Positions 9,774 through 18,553 of a DNA stretch of 64,000 nucleotides are shown here, one piece after another; the stretch's first letter is position 1; each line of letters opens with the position of its first letter. The stretch is taken from positions 4,278,001 through 4,342,000 of the forward strand of contig NZ_QTUC01000001.1 in the NCBI RefSeq assembly GCF_003386795.1, in the 5' to 3' direction. The DNA is from Thermasporomyces composti (GTDB lineage: Bacteria; Actinomycetota; Actinomycetes; Propionibacteriales; Actinopolymorphaceae). The notes below the pieces were generated by a model. It ran no database searches, was not told the origin of the DNA, and worked only from the letters and a program-made list of their open reading frames with translations. Both the position numbers and the translations under genes were made by a program.

Positions 9774-10310
9774 GTGACGCGACGGTTGTTGCTGCTCCGA
9801 CACGGCCACGCGGCTTCACCGCTGGGCATCGCGGATATCGATCGGCCACTCACCGGCCAAGGACGGCGTCAGTGTCGCCAGGTGGGGGCTGACTGCCGAG
9901 CTCGGGGACTTCTCCCCGAGCTGGTGGTGGTCTCACCGGCGCTGCGGGCCCGACAGACGTGGGAGGCGCTGGCGGTCGGGATGGGCGCCACCCCCGAGGT
10001 CGACGTCGACCGTCGGGTCTACGCCAACACCGTCGACGACCTGCTGGAGGTCATCGGTGAGCTACCCGACGAGCTGATGACCGTGCTGATCGTGGGACAC
10101 AACCCCTCCATCGCCGGGCTCGTCGACGTCCTCGACAACGAGCCCCAGCGGCCCGCGCGCGGCGCGCTGAGCAGCGGCTATCCCACCGGCACCCTGGCCG
10201 TCGTCGAGCTCGACGACCCCTGGCGCCGCGTCCTTCCCGGGGCCGGCGTCCTGCGCGAGGTCCTCAGCCCGCACACGCGTCTGGGTTCCGGCCCCAGCGA
10301 GCGGCGCTAG
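9774..10310 (+). CDS. SixA-type histidine phosphatase
   Basis: 178-residue histidine phosphatase. The catalytic RHG motif is in LLLRHGHA at the N-terminus, and the second catalytic His is in VGHNPSI (about residue 107). Short single-domain members are most like SixA phosphohistidine phosphatases. GTG 9774 gives a start directly on the RHG strand. The C-terminus (HTRLGSGPSERR) is probably disordered. Substrate unknown. Confidence 0.85.
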   Translation: MTRRLLLLRHGHAASPLGIADIDRPLTGQGRRQCRQVGADCRARGLLPELVVVSPALRARQTWEALAVGMGATPEVDVDRRVYANTVDDLLEVIGELPDELMTVLIVGHNPSIAGLVDVLDNEPQRPARGALSSGYPTGTLAVVELDDPWRRVLPGAGVLREVLSPHTRLGSGPSERR

Positions 10311-10328
10311 GGGCGTCTCCCGACCGCC

Positions 10329-11525
10329 TCACGTGCCGGCCTCAGCGTCCGCCTCGGCTGCCTCAACCTCTTCCCGGCTGATGCCGAGCAGGTAGAGGAT
10401 CGCGTCGAGGTACGGCACCGTCACCGCGGTGTCCGCCGCCTGGCGGACGACCGGCTTGGCGTTGAACGCCACTCCGAGCCCGGCGGCCGCCAGCATGTCG
10501 AGGTCATTGGCTCCATCGCCGATAGCGACCGTCAGTTGTAGCGGCACGCCCGCCATCGCGGCGAACCTGCGAAGTGCCGCCGCCTTCTCCGCACGGTCGA
10601 CGATCCGGCCCACGACCCGTCCGGTGAGCCGTCCGTCGACCACCTCCAGCTCGTTGGCGGCCGCGAAGTCGATGCCGAGCTCGGTGGCGATCGGCTCCAC
10701 CACCTGGGTGAAGCCACCGCTCACCACCCCGAGCTGGTAGCCGAGCCGCTTGAGGATCCGAACGAGCGTGCGGGCACCTGGTGTGAGCCGCACCTCCTCG
10801 CGAACCTCGTCCAGGGCAGAGGCGTCGACACCGGCGAGCAAGGCGACCCTGCGACGTAGGGATTCGGCGAAGTCCATCTCGCCGTGCATGGCCGCCGCAG
10901 TGATCCGCGCCACCTCGTCCAGGCAGCCTGCGCGCGCGGCCAGCATCTCGATGACCTCGCCCTGGATGAGGGTGGAGTCGACATCGAGCACGACCAGCCG
11001 CTTGGCCCGCCGGTGGAGTCCCGCCGCCTCCACCGCGACGTCGACCTGCTGGGCCGCGGCCTCGACGGCGAGGGCGCTGCGCAACCTCGCCGGGTCGGTG
11101 CCGGACACGTCGAGCTCGATGGCGGTCACCGGATACCGGGCGATCCGGACGATCCGGTCAATGTTGGCACCGGTATCGGCGATCCGGCCCGCGATGGCGG
11201 CGATGGCGCGCGGTCGGAGCGGTTGGCCAAGGACCGTCACGTGGCTGCGGCCGCTTCGACGGGGAAGGTTGTCTCCGGTTCCCGTGGCCAGCTCCACATC
11301 CATGCCGAGGCTGGCGGCGGCCTTCTCGATCGCTGTCCGCAGCCGGATCTCGTCTTGCGGAACGGTCATCAAGACACCGAGCACGAGACGGCCACGGAGG
11401 ACCACCTGCTCGACGTCGAGGATGTCGACGCAGAACGGGGCGAGTGCGTCGAAAAAGGCGGACGTGACACCGGGCCGGTCGCGCCCGGTCAGGGTGACGA
11501 GCAAGGTTCGAGCCTGCGTTGGCAC
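10329..11525 (-). CDS. serB: Phosphoserine phosphatase with tandem ACT domains
   Basis: Last step of serine biosynthesis. 398 residues: two ACT-like regulatory domains (1-85 and 95-175) and a HAD phosphatase domain with motif I LDVDSTLIQGEVIE, motif II VVSGGF and motif IV AIGDGANDLDML. This is the long SerB2-type architecture of actinobacteria, in which serine feeds back through the ACT domains. The GTG start lies 6 nt downstream of a TAACGT box (11532-11537 on the opposite strand), a possible leaderless start. Confidence 0.93.
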   Translation of the reverse strand: MPTQARTLLVTLTGRDRPGVTSAFFDALAPFCVDILDVEQVVLRGRLVLGVLMTVPQDEIRLRTAIEKAAASLGMDVELATGTGDNLPRRSGRSHVTVLGQPLRPRAIAAIAGRIADTGANIDRIVRIARYPVTAIELDVSGTDPARLRSALAVEAAAQQVDVAVEAAGLHRRAKRLVVLDVDSTLIQGEVIEMLAARAGCLDEVARITAAAMHGEMDFAESLRRRVALLAGVDASALDEVREEVRLTPGARTLVRILKRLGYQLGVVSGGFTQVVEPIATELGIDFAAANELEVVDGRLTGRVVGRIVDRAEKAAALRRFAAMAGVPLQLTVAIGDGANDLDMLAAAGLGVAFNAKPVVRQAADTAVTVPYLDAILYLLGISREEVEAAEADAEAGT

Positions 11526-11693
11526 GCCGACACGTTAACGGTCCCGCCTGCTCGGGCACCGGCCAGGTGAGAGACAACGACCCAGGCGAGAGACAGTGGC
11601 ACCGTGAGCAGGATCGTCGGACGGCTGGCCGCTAGCGGTCGACTCCGCGAGGGCGACTTGTCCCAGCGCACGCCGGGTGCAGAGGCTGGCCGT

Positions 11694-13250
11694 ATGTCCC
11701 TGCGCATCGCGATGCTTGGTGCCGGTTCCCTGGGCTTCACTCGCCGGCTCGTCCGCGACATCCTGGCGGTGCCCGAGCTGGCGGACACCACTTTCGCCTT
11801 CTACGACATCTCCGAGCGCAACCTCGACATGGTGACGAGGCTGGTTCGGCGGGAGATCGAAGCCAGCGGGCTCCCCGCCACGATCGAGCCGACGCTCGAC
11901 CGGCGAGCCGCTCTCGCCGACGCCGACTACGTCTTCTCGGTCATTCGGCAAGGTGGTCTTGACGCCTTCCGCACAGACATCGAGATCCCGCTGAAGTACG
12001 GTGTCGACCAGTGCGTCGGCGACACCATCTGCGCCGGTGGTCTCATGTACGCCCAGCGGACGATTCCGGTCCTCCTCGACTTCTGCAAGGACATTCGGGA
12101 CGTCGCCAAGCCGGGTGCCCTGTTCCTCAACTACACGAACCCCATGGCGATGAACACCTGGGCGTGCAACGAGTACGGAGGTGTCCGCACCATCGGTTTG
12201 TGTCACGGCGTCCAGGGCAGCCACTGGCAGATCACCCGCTGTATCGAGGCCTGGGCCAAGCGAGAAGGGCTCCTGGCGCCGGAGGAGTCGTTGCACCGCA
12301 GCGAGGTCGACGTCGCGGCGGCCGGGATCAACCACCAGACGTGGTTCATCAAGGTGCGCTGGCGCGGGATGGACATGATCCCGCGGCTGCTGGAGCTGTT
12401 CGAAAGCCATCCGACGTACTCTCGCACCGAGAAGGTGCGCATCGACGTACTGCGCCGGTTCGGCTACTTCAGCACCGAGTCCAACGGCCACTTGTCGGAG
12501 TACCTGCCGTGGTACCGCAAGAGGCCGGAGGAGATTCGCGACTGGATCGACCTGTCGAGCTGGATCCACGGCGAGACCGGTGGCTACCTGCGCGTGTGCG
12601 AGGAGAGCCGGAACTGGTTCGAGACCGACTTTCCCAAGCTGATGGAGGAGCCACCCGAGCCGATCACCCCTGAGGGACGCAGTGAGGAGCACGGCTCGTA
12701 CATCATCGAGGCCTTGGAGACCGGGCGCACCTACCGAGGCCACTTCAATGTGGTCAACGACGGGATCATCACCAACCTGCCGCGCGGAGCCGTGGTCGAG
12801 GTACCCGGCTACGTCGACCGCACCGGCGTCAACATCCCTGTCGTGGGTGACCTGCCGTTGGCGTGCGCGGCGACCTGCGCCGCGAGCATCCGCGTGCAGG
12901 AGATGGGCAAGGAAGCCGCCGTCCACGGCGACGTCACGCTGCTGAAGCAGGCGATGCTGCACGACCCTCTGGTGGGTGCGGTCTGCAACCCCGAGGAGGT
13001 GTGGCAGATGACCGACGAGATGCTCGTCGCCCAGGCCCAGTGGCTCCCCCAATACGCCGACGAGATCCCGGCCGCCCGCCGGAGGTTGGAGGAGGCGGAG
13101 CGCAACGGGACGCGCGTCCGCCTGCGCCAGACCGAGGGCGCGGCACGGTTGCGCACCCGAAGCGTCGAGGAGCTGGCGGCCGACCGAGCCGCGGCACGGG
13201 CGACGGCCACGGCGGCGGACAAGGCTGGCATGACCAAGGCCGGGACGTAG
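11694..13250 (+). CDS. NAD-dependent glycosidase, GH4 family (alpha-glucosidase/galactosidase type)
   Basis: 518 residues. GH4 enzymes use NAD+ and Mn2+ in an oxidation-elimination-reduction mechanism. Seen here: Rossmann motif MLGAGSLGFTRRLV at the N-terminus, NYTNPMAMNTWA, and the metal-ligand signature CHGVQGSHWQ, plus GINHQTW. The CH-type signature belongs to members acting on non-phosphorylated alpha-hexosides rather than the phospho-beta (CNVP) type. ATG 11694 was chosen because it puts the nucleotide-binding strand at residue 5; an upstream in-frame extension lacks support. The last 40 residues are Ala/Arg-rich and probably disordered. Monocistronic, convergent with the next gene. Confidence 0.88.
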   Translation: MSLRIAMLGAGSLGFTRRLVRDILAVPELADTTFAFYDISERNLDMVTRLVRREIEASGLPATIEPTLDRRAALADADYVFSVIRQGGLDAFRTDIEIPLKYGVDQCVGDTICAGGLMYAQRTIPVLLDFCKDIRDVAKPGALFLNYTNPMAMNTWACNEYGGVRTIGLCHGVQGSHWQITRCIEAWAKREGLLAPEESLHRSEVDVAAAGINHQTWFIKVRWRGMDMIPRLLELFESHPTYSRTEKVRIDVLRRFGYFSTESNGHLSEYLPWYRKRPEEIRDWIDLSSWIHGETGGYLRVCEESRNWFETDFPKLMEEPPEPITPEGRSEEHGSYIIEALETGRTYRGHFNVVNDGIITNLPRGAVVEVPGYVDRTGVNIPVVGDLPLACAATCAASIRVQEMGKEAAVHGDVTLLKQAMLHDPLVGAVCNPEEVWQMTDEMLVAQAQWLPQYADEIPAARRRLEEAERNGTRVRLRQTEGAARLRTRSVEELAADRAAARATATAADKAGMTKAGT

Positions 13251-13260
13251 CCGGCTGCGC

Positions 13261-13986
13261 TCAGCGCGGGGGAGCGCACGCTGCGACGAGCGCCCGACGA
13301 GCCGCCGCCTCCAGGCTTCGCAACGCCTGCCTCCGCGACTCGGCCTCGTAGACGGTGGTGGCTCCGCCGTCGTCATCCAGAGCGAGCTGGCACAGCAGCA
13401 GACAGCGCCGGGCGCGGGCGGCGAGCTGCTCGGCGCGGGCGGAGTAGCCGGCAGGGAGACCGTCGCCGCTCGCGCCCACCCGACGCAGGTCGACGAGCGC
13501 CTCAGCCACCTCCGGTCGCCAACGTGCTACGTCCAACTCGGCGAGCTGGTCGATCACGTCCTGGAGTGTGTGCGCCAGGTCCGCCGACGCCTCCGTGAAC
13601 GCCAACGGCGTCGCGGGGTTTGCCTGGTGCACCCGCCACTGCACGCCCGCGCCCACCACGAGGGGCACCAGCCCGAGTCCCGACCCCTCGCAGACCACCG
13701 CTTCGCCGGCCTCGAGGGCGGACTCGGTGAACTCCCGGGGTCCCGCCAGACCGAGCGGATCACCGGGGACAGGCAGGGCGAGCGTGAACGCCTTCGTGCC
13801 GAGGGTGCGCAGCGCGCCGAGCGAGAGAACTATCGGTGTGGGCTCGTCCTGGCCAGGCAAGCCGATGACGTGGTGAGCCGCGTCGCCGGCTCGGATTCCC
13901 TCGTCGGCCTCGTCGAGGCTGGTGGCGCCGGCGAGCCAGGCGTTCCCCCACGTCACGAAGCGCGCGGCACGGGGCATGGTCCGCAT
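13261..13986 (-). CDS. Conserved-looking protein of unknown function
   Basis: 241 residues, begins MRTMPRAARFVTWGNAWLAG, globular and with no signal peptide or membrane segment. Contains an Ala/Leu-rich C-terminal half likely to be a helical bundle, preceded by a mixed alpha/beta region (PIVLSLGALRTLGTKAFTLALPVPGDP). I recognise no catalytic motif. Codon usage has the expected high third-position GC, so it is a real gene. It ends 10 nt from the convergent GH4 gene and starts 108 nt from the divergent ABC ATPase. Confidence 0.7.
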   Translation of the reverse strand: MRTMPRAARFVTWGNAWLAGATSLDEADEGIRAGDAAHHVIGLPGQDEPTPIVLSLGALRTLGTKAFTLALPVPGDPLGLAGPREFTESALEAGEAVVCEGSGLGLVPLVVGAGVQWRVHQANPATPLAFTEASADLAHTLQDVIDQLAELDVARWRPEVAEALVDLRRVGASGDGLPAGYSARAEQLAARARRCLLLCQLALDDDGGATTVYEAESRRQALRSLEAAARRALVAACAPPR

Positions 13987-14080
13987 GCGTTCAGCCTAGG
14001 GTGGGCGGCCGACGGGCCTCGTATACGCGCCACCCAGCGTGATCCGCCCACCACAGGGGAGCGGGCGGGTCGACGTGCCG

Positions 14081-14086
14081 TAAGTT
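14081..14086 (+). promoter_or_regulatory. -10 box TAAGTT before ABC ATPase
   Basis: TAAGTT ends 8 nt before ATG 14095 with no ribosome binding site between; candidate leaderless start. Confidence 0.45.
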
Positions 14087-14094
14087 GTGCCTTC

Positions 14095-14880
14095 ATGGGC
14101 CCAGTACTCGAGCTCACCGACATCACGGTCGTACGTGACGGCACAAAGCTGCTCGACGGCGTCTCCTGGAGGGTCGAGGAAGGGGACCGCTGGGTGATCC
14201 TCGGTCCCAACGGTGCCGGCAAGACCACGTTGCTGCAGGTCGCCGCCGCCCGCATACACCCCACCAGCGGAGTCGCCACCATCCTCGGAGAGACCCTGGG
14301 ACGCGTCGACGTGTTCGAGCTCCGGCCCCGCATCGGGATGACCAGCGCGGCGGTCGCCGAGCGGATCCCCCGCGGCGAGCGGGTGCTGGACGTCGTGGTG
14401 TCGGCCTCGTACGCGGTGCTCGGGCGCTGGCGCGAGAAGTACGACGACGTGGACTACGAACGCGCCGAGCGGCTGCTCGCCTGGCTCGGGGTCGCGGAGC
14501 ACCGGGATCGGACGTTCGGGACCTTGTCCGAGGGTGAGCGAAAGCGGGTGCAGATCGCCCGCGCCCTGATGAGCGACCCAGAACTGCTCTTGCTCGATGA
14601 GCCGGCGGCGGGATTGGACCTCGGCGCCCGAGAGGCGCTCGTTCACACTCTCGACGAGATCGCCCGGGCGGAGGACGCGCCCGCGACCGTGCTGGTGACG
14701 CACCACGTCGAGGAGATCCCGCCGAGTTTCACCCACGCGCTGCTGTTGCGCGGCGGAAGCGTGGTGGCGGCGGGCCCGATGGCGCAGACGCTGAACTCCC
14801 GGTCGCTGTCGGAGACGTTCGGCATGCCGCTCGCCCTCGTGCGGTCGGCCGGCCGATGGACAGCCCGCGCGAAGCCGTGA
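14095..14880 (+). CDS. ABC transporter ATP-binding protein (stand-alone)
   Basis: 261-residue ABC ATPase: Walker A LGPNGAGKTT (about residue 39), signature LSEGERKRVQIARAL (Glu in place of the first Gly), Walker B LLLLDEPAAGLD, and switch His in VTHHVEEIP. No permease or binding protein is adjacent: the next genes are NfeD and SPFH. It resembles the ModF/YlmA-like group of single-domain ATPases found alone in actinobacteria. The start at ATG 14095 is supported by the -10 box 8 nt upstream. Confidence 0.9.
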   Translation: MGPVLELTDITVVRDGTKLLDGVSWRVEEGDRWVILGPNGAGKTTLLQVAAARIHPTSGVATILGETLGRVDVFELRPRIGMTSAAVAERIPRGERVLDVVVSASYAVLGRWREKYDDVDYERAERLLAWLGVAEHRDRTFGTLSEGERKRVQIARALMSDPELLLLDEPAAGLDLGAREALVHTLDEIARAEDAPATVLVTHHVEEIPPSFTHALLLRGGSVVAAGPMAQTLNSRSLSETFGMPLALVRSAGRWTARAKP

Positions 14881-14926
14881 AAGATGGTGGATCCTTCGGC
14901 GGGTGTCCCTCACCTTCATGGTCACG

Positions 14927-14932
14927 TAGGTT
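14927..14932 (+). promoter_or_regulatory. -10 box TAGGTT before nfeD-like gene
   Basis: TAGGTT ends 7 nt before ATG 14940. It argues for 14940 rather than the in-frame ATG at 14934 as the start. Confidence 0.45.
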
Positions 14933-14939
14933 GATGACT

Positions 14940-15407
14940 ATGAGCGACCTGCTCCACTGGCTGGGAGACCACCTGTGGGTCATGTGGGCGGTCATCGCCG
15001 GCCTCTTGGCGGCGGTCGAGCTGCTCACCCTCGACCTCGTCTTCTTGATGCTTGCCGCGGGTGCAGCCGCGGGCGCGGTCGCCGCTGCTGTGGGCGGAGG
15101 GCCGATCATCTCCGTCGTCGTGTCCGTCGTCGTCGCGCTCGGCATGCTCGCCGCGGTGCGCCCGGTCGCCCTGCGCCACCTCAAGCAAGGCTCGCCCATC
15201 CGGACGGGTGTGGCCGCCCTCGTCGGCCAGCCGGCTGTCGTCATGCAGGAGGTCAGCCCGACGAGCGGCACGGTCAAGATTCATGGCGAGATCTGGTCGG
15301 CTCGCCCGTACGATGGGCAGTCCACCATCGAGCCCGGCAAAACCGTCGAAGTGCTGTCGATCGACGGCGCGACCGCCTACGTCCACGAAACGGAGAAGCC
15401 GTGGTGA
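14940..15407 (+). CDS. NfeD-like membrane protein
   Basis: 155 residues: two to three hydrophobic helices (about 15-75) followed by a soluble OB-fold domain (VGQPAVVMQEVSPTSGTVKIHGEIWSAR), the architecture of short NfeD proteins. NfeD proteins pair with SPFH proteins, here encoded immediately downstream with a GTGA overlap, and together they form membrane-microdomain complexes. Start chosen from the -10 spacing; ATG 14934 is the alternative. Confidence 0.88.
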   Translation: MSDLLHWLGDHLWVMWAVIAGLLAAVELLTLDLVFLMLAAGAAAGAVAAAVGGGPIISVVVSVVVALGMLAAVRPVALRHLKQGSPIRTGVAALVGQPAVVMQEVSPTSGTVKIHGEIWSARPYDGQSTIEPGKTVEVLSIDGATAYVHETEKPW

Positions 15408-16546
15408 TCGTCGTCCTTGTCCTAGCTCTGGTCGCGGCCATCGTCTTGGCCCGGTCCGTCAAGATCATCCCGCAGGCACGGGCGGGAATCGTCGAGCGAC
15501 TCGGTCGGTACTCACGCACCCTGGGTCCCGGCTTGTCGGTCATCGTGCCGTTCATCGACAAGGTCCGCTACACGATCGACCTTCGCGAGCAGGTCGTCTC
15601 GTTCCCGCCACAGAACGTCATCACCGAGGACAACCTCGTCGTCGCCATCGACACCGTCATCTACTTCCAGGTGACCGACCCGATCCGGGCGACGTACGAG
15701 GTCGCCAACTACATCCAGGCGATCGAGCAGCTCACCCAGACCACGCTGCGCAACATCGTCGGTGGGATGGACCTGGAGCGGGCCCTGACCAGCCGTGAGG
15801 AGATCAACAGCGCGCTGGGCGCGATCCTCGACGAGGCGACCGGCAAGTGGGGTGTCAAAGTCAACCGCGTCGAGCTGAAGGCGATCGACCCGCCGCCGTC
15901 GATCCAGGACTCGATGGAGAAGCAGATGCGGGCCGACCGCGACAAGCGCGCCGCGATCCTCACCGCCGAGGGTGCCCGTCAGTCCGCGATCCTCACCGCC
16001 GAGGGTGAGAAGCAGGCGGCGATCCTGAAGGCCGAGGGTGAGAAGCAGGCGGCGATCCTGCGGGCGCAAGCTCAGCGCGAAGCGGCGATCCTGAAGGCCG
16101 AGGGTGAGGCCCAGGCCATCGACACGGTGTTCGCCGCCATCCACCAGGGTCGTCCCGACCAGGCGCTGCTGTCCTACCAGTACCTGCAGATGCTGCCGAA
16201 GATCGCCCAAGGCGACGCGAACAAGGTCTGGATCGTGCCGAGCGAGATCGGCAAGGCGCTGGAAGGGCTCGGAGCGGCGGTCGGCAAGCTCGGCGCGCAG
16301 CAGACCAACGGGGACACCGCCGCGCTCGACGAGTCGGCTCGGTCGCGTGGCCGGCGGGCGGCTCAGGAGTCGGACGAACGCGCGGGCCAGGTCCTCCAGA
16401 GCACCGAGAGCGAGGTCGCGGCCGCGATCGCTGAGGCCGCGGACGCCGCCAGGGGTGGCTTCGGGAGCCGTCAGGGTCGGACCGCCGAGGTGGAGGCGCC
16501 GTCGCCCACCGGTGACGTCGAGCCGGGGGAGTCCCCGCGGGCGTGA
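15404..16546 (+). CDS. SPFH-domain (stomatin/band 7) membrane protein
   Basis: 380 residues. One N-terminal membrane anchor (VIVVLVLALVAAIVLA), then the SPFH/band-7 domain (VERLGRYSRTLGPGLSVIVPFIDKV) to about residue 180, then a coiled-coil built of an 11-residue repeat AILxAEGxxQx, and an Ala/Gln/Arg-rich tail. This is a YbbK/QmcA-type stomatin expected to assemble into ring oligomers on the membrane. GTG 15404 overlaps the NfeD stop (GTGA) with GGAG 8 nt upstream; GTG 15401 is possible. Confidence 0.92.
   Translation: MIVVLVLALVAAIVLARSVKIIPQARAGIVERLGRYSRTLGPGLSVIVPFIDKVRYTIDLREQVVSFPPQNVITEDNLVVAIDTVIYFQVTDPIRATYEVANYIQAIEQLTQTTLRNIVGGMDLERALTSREEINSALGAILDEATGKWGVKVNRVELKAIDPPPSIQDSMEKQMRADRDKRAAILTAEGARQSAILTAEGEKQAAILKAEGEKQAAILRAQAQREAAILKAEGEAQAIDTVFAAIHQGRPDQALLSYQYLQMLPKIAQGDANKVWIVPSEIGKALEGLGAAVGKLGAQQTNGDTAALDESARSRGRRAAQESDERAGQVLQSTESEVAAAIAEAADAARGGFGSRQGRTAEVEAPSPTGDVEPGESPRA
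15953..16117 (+). repeat. Five tandem 33-bp units encoding an 11-residue coiled-coil repeat
   Basis: Units start at 15953, 15986, 16019, 16052 and 16085, each beginning GCGATCCT. Units 2 and 3 differ only at the LT/LK codons; unit 4 is most diverged. They encode AIL-x-AEG-xx-Q-x in the SPFH protein. Heptad/hendecad repeats are normal in SPFH coiled coils, but the DNA-level identity of units 2 and 3 suggests recent homogenisation or duplication. Confidence 0.85.
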
Positions 16547-17304
16547 CGGGCTGGGAGGTCATCGCCGTCTTCGCCGCGGCGCTCGCAGCTGGAATGATCA
16601 ATGCGGTCGTGGGGTCGGGAACGTTGATCACGTTCCCGACCCTCGTCGCGTTCGGAGTGCCGCCGGTCGTCGCGAACGTCACGAACACCGTCGGCCTGGC
16701 GCCCGGTTCGGCGGCTGCCGCGTGGGGCTATCGACGTGAGCTCGCCGGCCAGGCGGGACGCCTCGTCCGGCTGGGGTTCGCCTCGCTGTTGGGGGCGCTG
16801 ACTGGAGCCTTCCTGCTGCTGAGGCTGCCCCCCGAGGCGTTCGACATGATCGTCCCCGCCCTGGTCGGGTTGGGCTGTGTGCTCGTCGTCCTCCAGCCGT
16901 GGATCTCGCGGCGGCTCGCCGAACGCCGGAGCAGGCCCACGCACCCGCACTACGGCACCTGGATGACGCTGCCGCTGGTGTACGCGACCGGTGTCTACGG
17001 CGGCTACTTCGGCGCGGCCCAGGGAGTCATCCTCATCGCCGTCCTGGGCATCGGGCTGGAGGAGACCCTGCAGCGGGTGAACGCCGCCAAGAACGTCCTG
17101 GCCGGGCTCGTCAATGCGGTCGCCGCGGTGTTCTTCATGGCCGTGGCCGAGGTGTCCTGGTCCTACGCGGGACTGGTCGCCGTCGGCTCGATCGCCGGTG
17201 GCCTGCTCGGCGCGCACGTGGGCCGGCGACTGCCGCCGACCGTGCTGCGGGCAGTGATCGTCGCGGTCGGGACGATCGCCGTCGTCATGCTGGTGCGGCG
17301 CTAG
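16543..17304 (+). CDS. TauE/SafE (TSUP) family membrane transporter
   Basis: 253 residues, eight predicted hydrophobic helices in two halves, each half carrying the conserved pattern (GMINAVVGSGTLITFP and GVYGGYFGAAQGV). TSUP proteins export sulfite, sulfoacetate or related C2 anions, or take up sulfur compounds; the substrate cannot be told here. GTG 16543 overlaps the SPFH stop (GTGA), so NfeD-SPFH-TSUP form one operon. Confidence 0.88.
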   Translation: MTGWEVIAVFAAALAAGMINAVVGSGTLITFPTLVAFGVPPVVANVTNTVGLAPGSAAAAWGYRRELAGQAGRLVRLGFASLLGALTGAFLLLRLPPEAFDMIVPALVGLGCVLVVLQPWISRRLAERRSRPTHPHYGTWMTLPLVYATGVYGGYFGAAQGVILIAVLGIGLEETLQRVNAAKNVLAGLVNAVAAVFFMAVAEVSWSYAGLVAVGSIAGGLLGAHVGRRLPPTVLRAVIVAVGTIAVVMLVRR

Positions 17305-17488
17305 GGGGCCCAGTGCGGATGAGTGCGCGAAGACGAGCAAACGACCCTGGACGTGGCTGGAGGCTGGTCGCACAGAGGTCGCTCGCTCGTTGGGCGATGA
17401 AGCCACGTACGGCTGGGACGTGTGGTTGGGTGGCGGCACCGAGTAGATTCCGTGGTTCCTGGCAGACGTCCAGCGATGGGGGAGTGCC

Positions 17489-18523
17489 ATGACCGACACG
17501 AACGGCCGACCCGCGCGTCACCGCGTCACGCTCACCGACATCAGCTCGCGAGCCTGGGAGCATCCGGCCGACCGGGGCGCGCTCGCCGCGGTGCGTCAGC
17601 TGAAGGGCTTCGACCTGGTGCTGCGGAAGATGTCCGGCCTGATCAACGAGCGCGCGCTCCGGCTGGTGTTCTTGGGGTCGGCCGTCCGGGCCGGGGACCG
17701 ACAGTTCCCCCGGCTCTACCGCACGTACGCGGAGGCTGCCGCCACCCTCGACGTGCGGGAGCTGCCCGAGCTCTACGTCATGACCGGCCCGATGCCGAAC
17801 GCCATGTGCATCGGTCTGGACAAGCCGTTCATCGTGGTCAACAGCGCGTTGATCGACCTGCTCGACGAAGAGGAGCTCCGCTTCGTCCTCGGTCACGAGC
17901 TCGGACACGCCCGCAGCGGTCACGCCCTCTACCAGTCGGTGTTGGTCTTCCTGATCCGGCTCAGCGGTGTGGTCGCCTGGATGCCGCTGGGAGCCCTCGG
18001 TCTCCGCGCCCTCATCGCCGCGCTCATGGAGTGGTCGCGCAAGGCGGAGCTGTCGGGGGATCGGGCGGGTCTGCTCGCCGTGCAGGACCCGAGCGCCGCC
18101 TTGCGAACCCACATGAAGCTGGCGTCCGGCGGCCACCTGGAGGATGTCGACGCGACGGCGTTCTTGGAGCAGGCGGCCGAGTACGACGCCGCCGGGGATC
18201 TGCGCGACAGCGTGCTGAAGTTCCTGCTGTTGGAGGCCCGCAGTCACCCGTTCCTGGCGGTCCGCGCGGCGGAGCTGCGGCACTGGGTGGACAGCGGGGA
18301 GTACTCGCGGATCCTCGCCGGTGACTATCCCCGACGCCAAGACGACGCGTCCGCGAAGATGACCGAGGAGGCGAGACGAGCGGCCGAGGCCTACAAGGAA
18401 GCGTTCGCCCGGTCTCAGGACCCGCTCGCGAAGCTCATCAACGATCTGGGCGGCACGGTCGACGGCGTCCGTGACCGGCTGGCCGGTTGGCTGGGGAGCT
18501 GGACCGGCTCAGGGCGCGGGTGA
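17489..18523 (+). CDS. M48-family zinc metallopeptidase
   Basis: 344 residues. Zinc site HExxH in LGHELGHARSGH (about residue 135), third ligand Glu in WSRKAELSGDRAG, the M48 pattern. Two hydrophobic stretches follow the HExxH (VLVFLIRLSGVVAWMPLGALGLRALIAAL), as in HtpX-like proteases, but no N-terminal membrane helix is present, so it is likely a peripheral or cytosolic HtpX relative. ATG 17489 has GGGGGAG upstream. A C-terminal amphipathic tail (DRLAGWLGSWTGSG) may touch the membrane. Confidence 0.88.
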   Translation: MTDTNGRPARHRVTLTDISSRAWEHPADRGALAAVRQLKGFDLVLRKMSGLINERALRLVFLGSAVRAGDRQFPRLYRTYAEAAATLDVRELPELYVMTGPMPNAMCIGLDKPFIVVNSALIDLLDEEELRFVLGHELGHARSGHALYQSVLVFLIRLSGVVAWMPLGALGLRALIAALMEWSRKAELSGDRAGLLAVQDPSAALRTHMKLASGGHLEDVDATAFLEQAAEYDAAGDLRDSVLKFLLLEARSHPFLAVRAAELRHWVDSGEYSRILAGDYPRRQDDASAKMTEEARRAAEAYKEAFARSQDPLAKLINDLGGTVDGVRDRLAGWLGSWTGSGRG

Positions 18524-18524
18524 G

Positions 18525-18545
18525 CGCGCACCGGTCAGGTGCGCG
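18525..18545. terminator. GC hairpin between convergent genes
   Basis: Perfect 8-bp stem CGCGCACC / GGTGCGCG with a 5-nt loop (GGTCA), 2 nt after the M48 stop and 8 nt before the YbaK stop. It could terminate both. No U tract, as usual in high-GC actinobacteria. Confidence 0.55.
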
Positions 18546-18553
18546 GTGGCGGC

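Noticed and set aside
11535-13376. 613-codon minus-strand frame
   Set aside because: Fully antisense to the GH4 gene, which has clear catalytic motifs; composition is Arg/Gly/Asp-rich without pattern.
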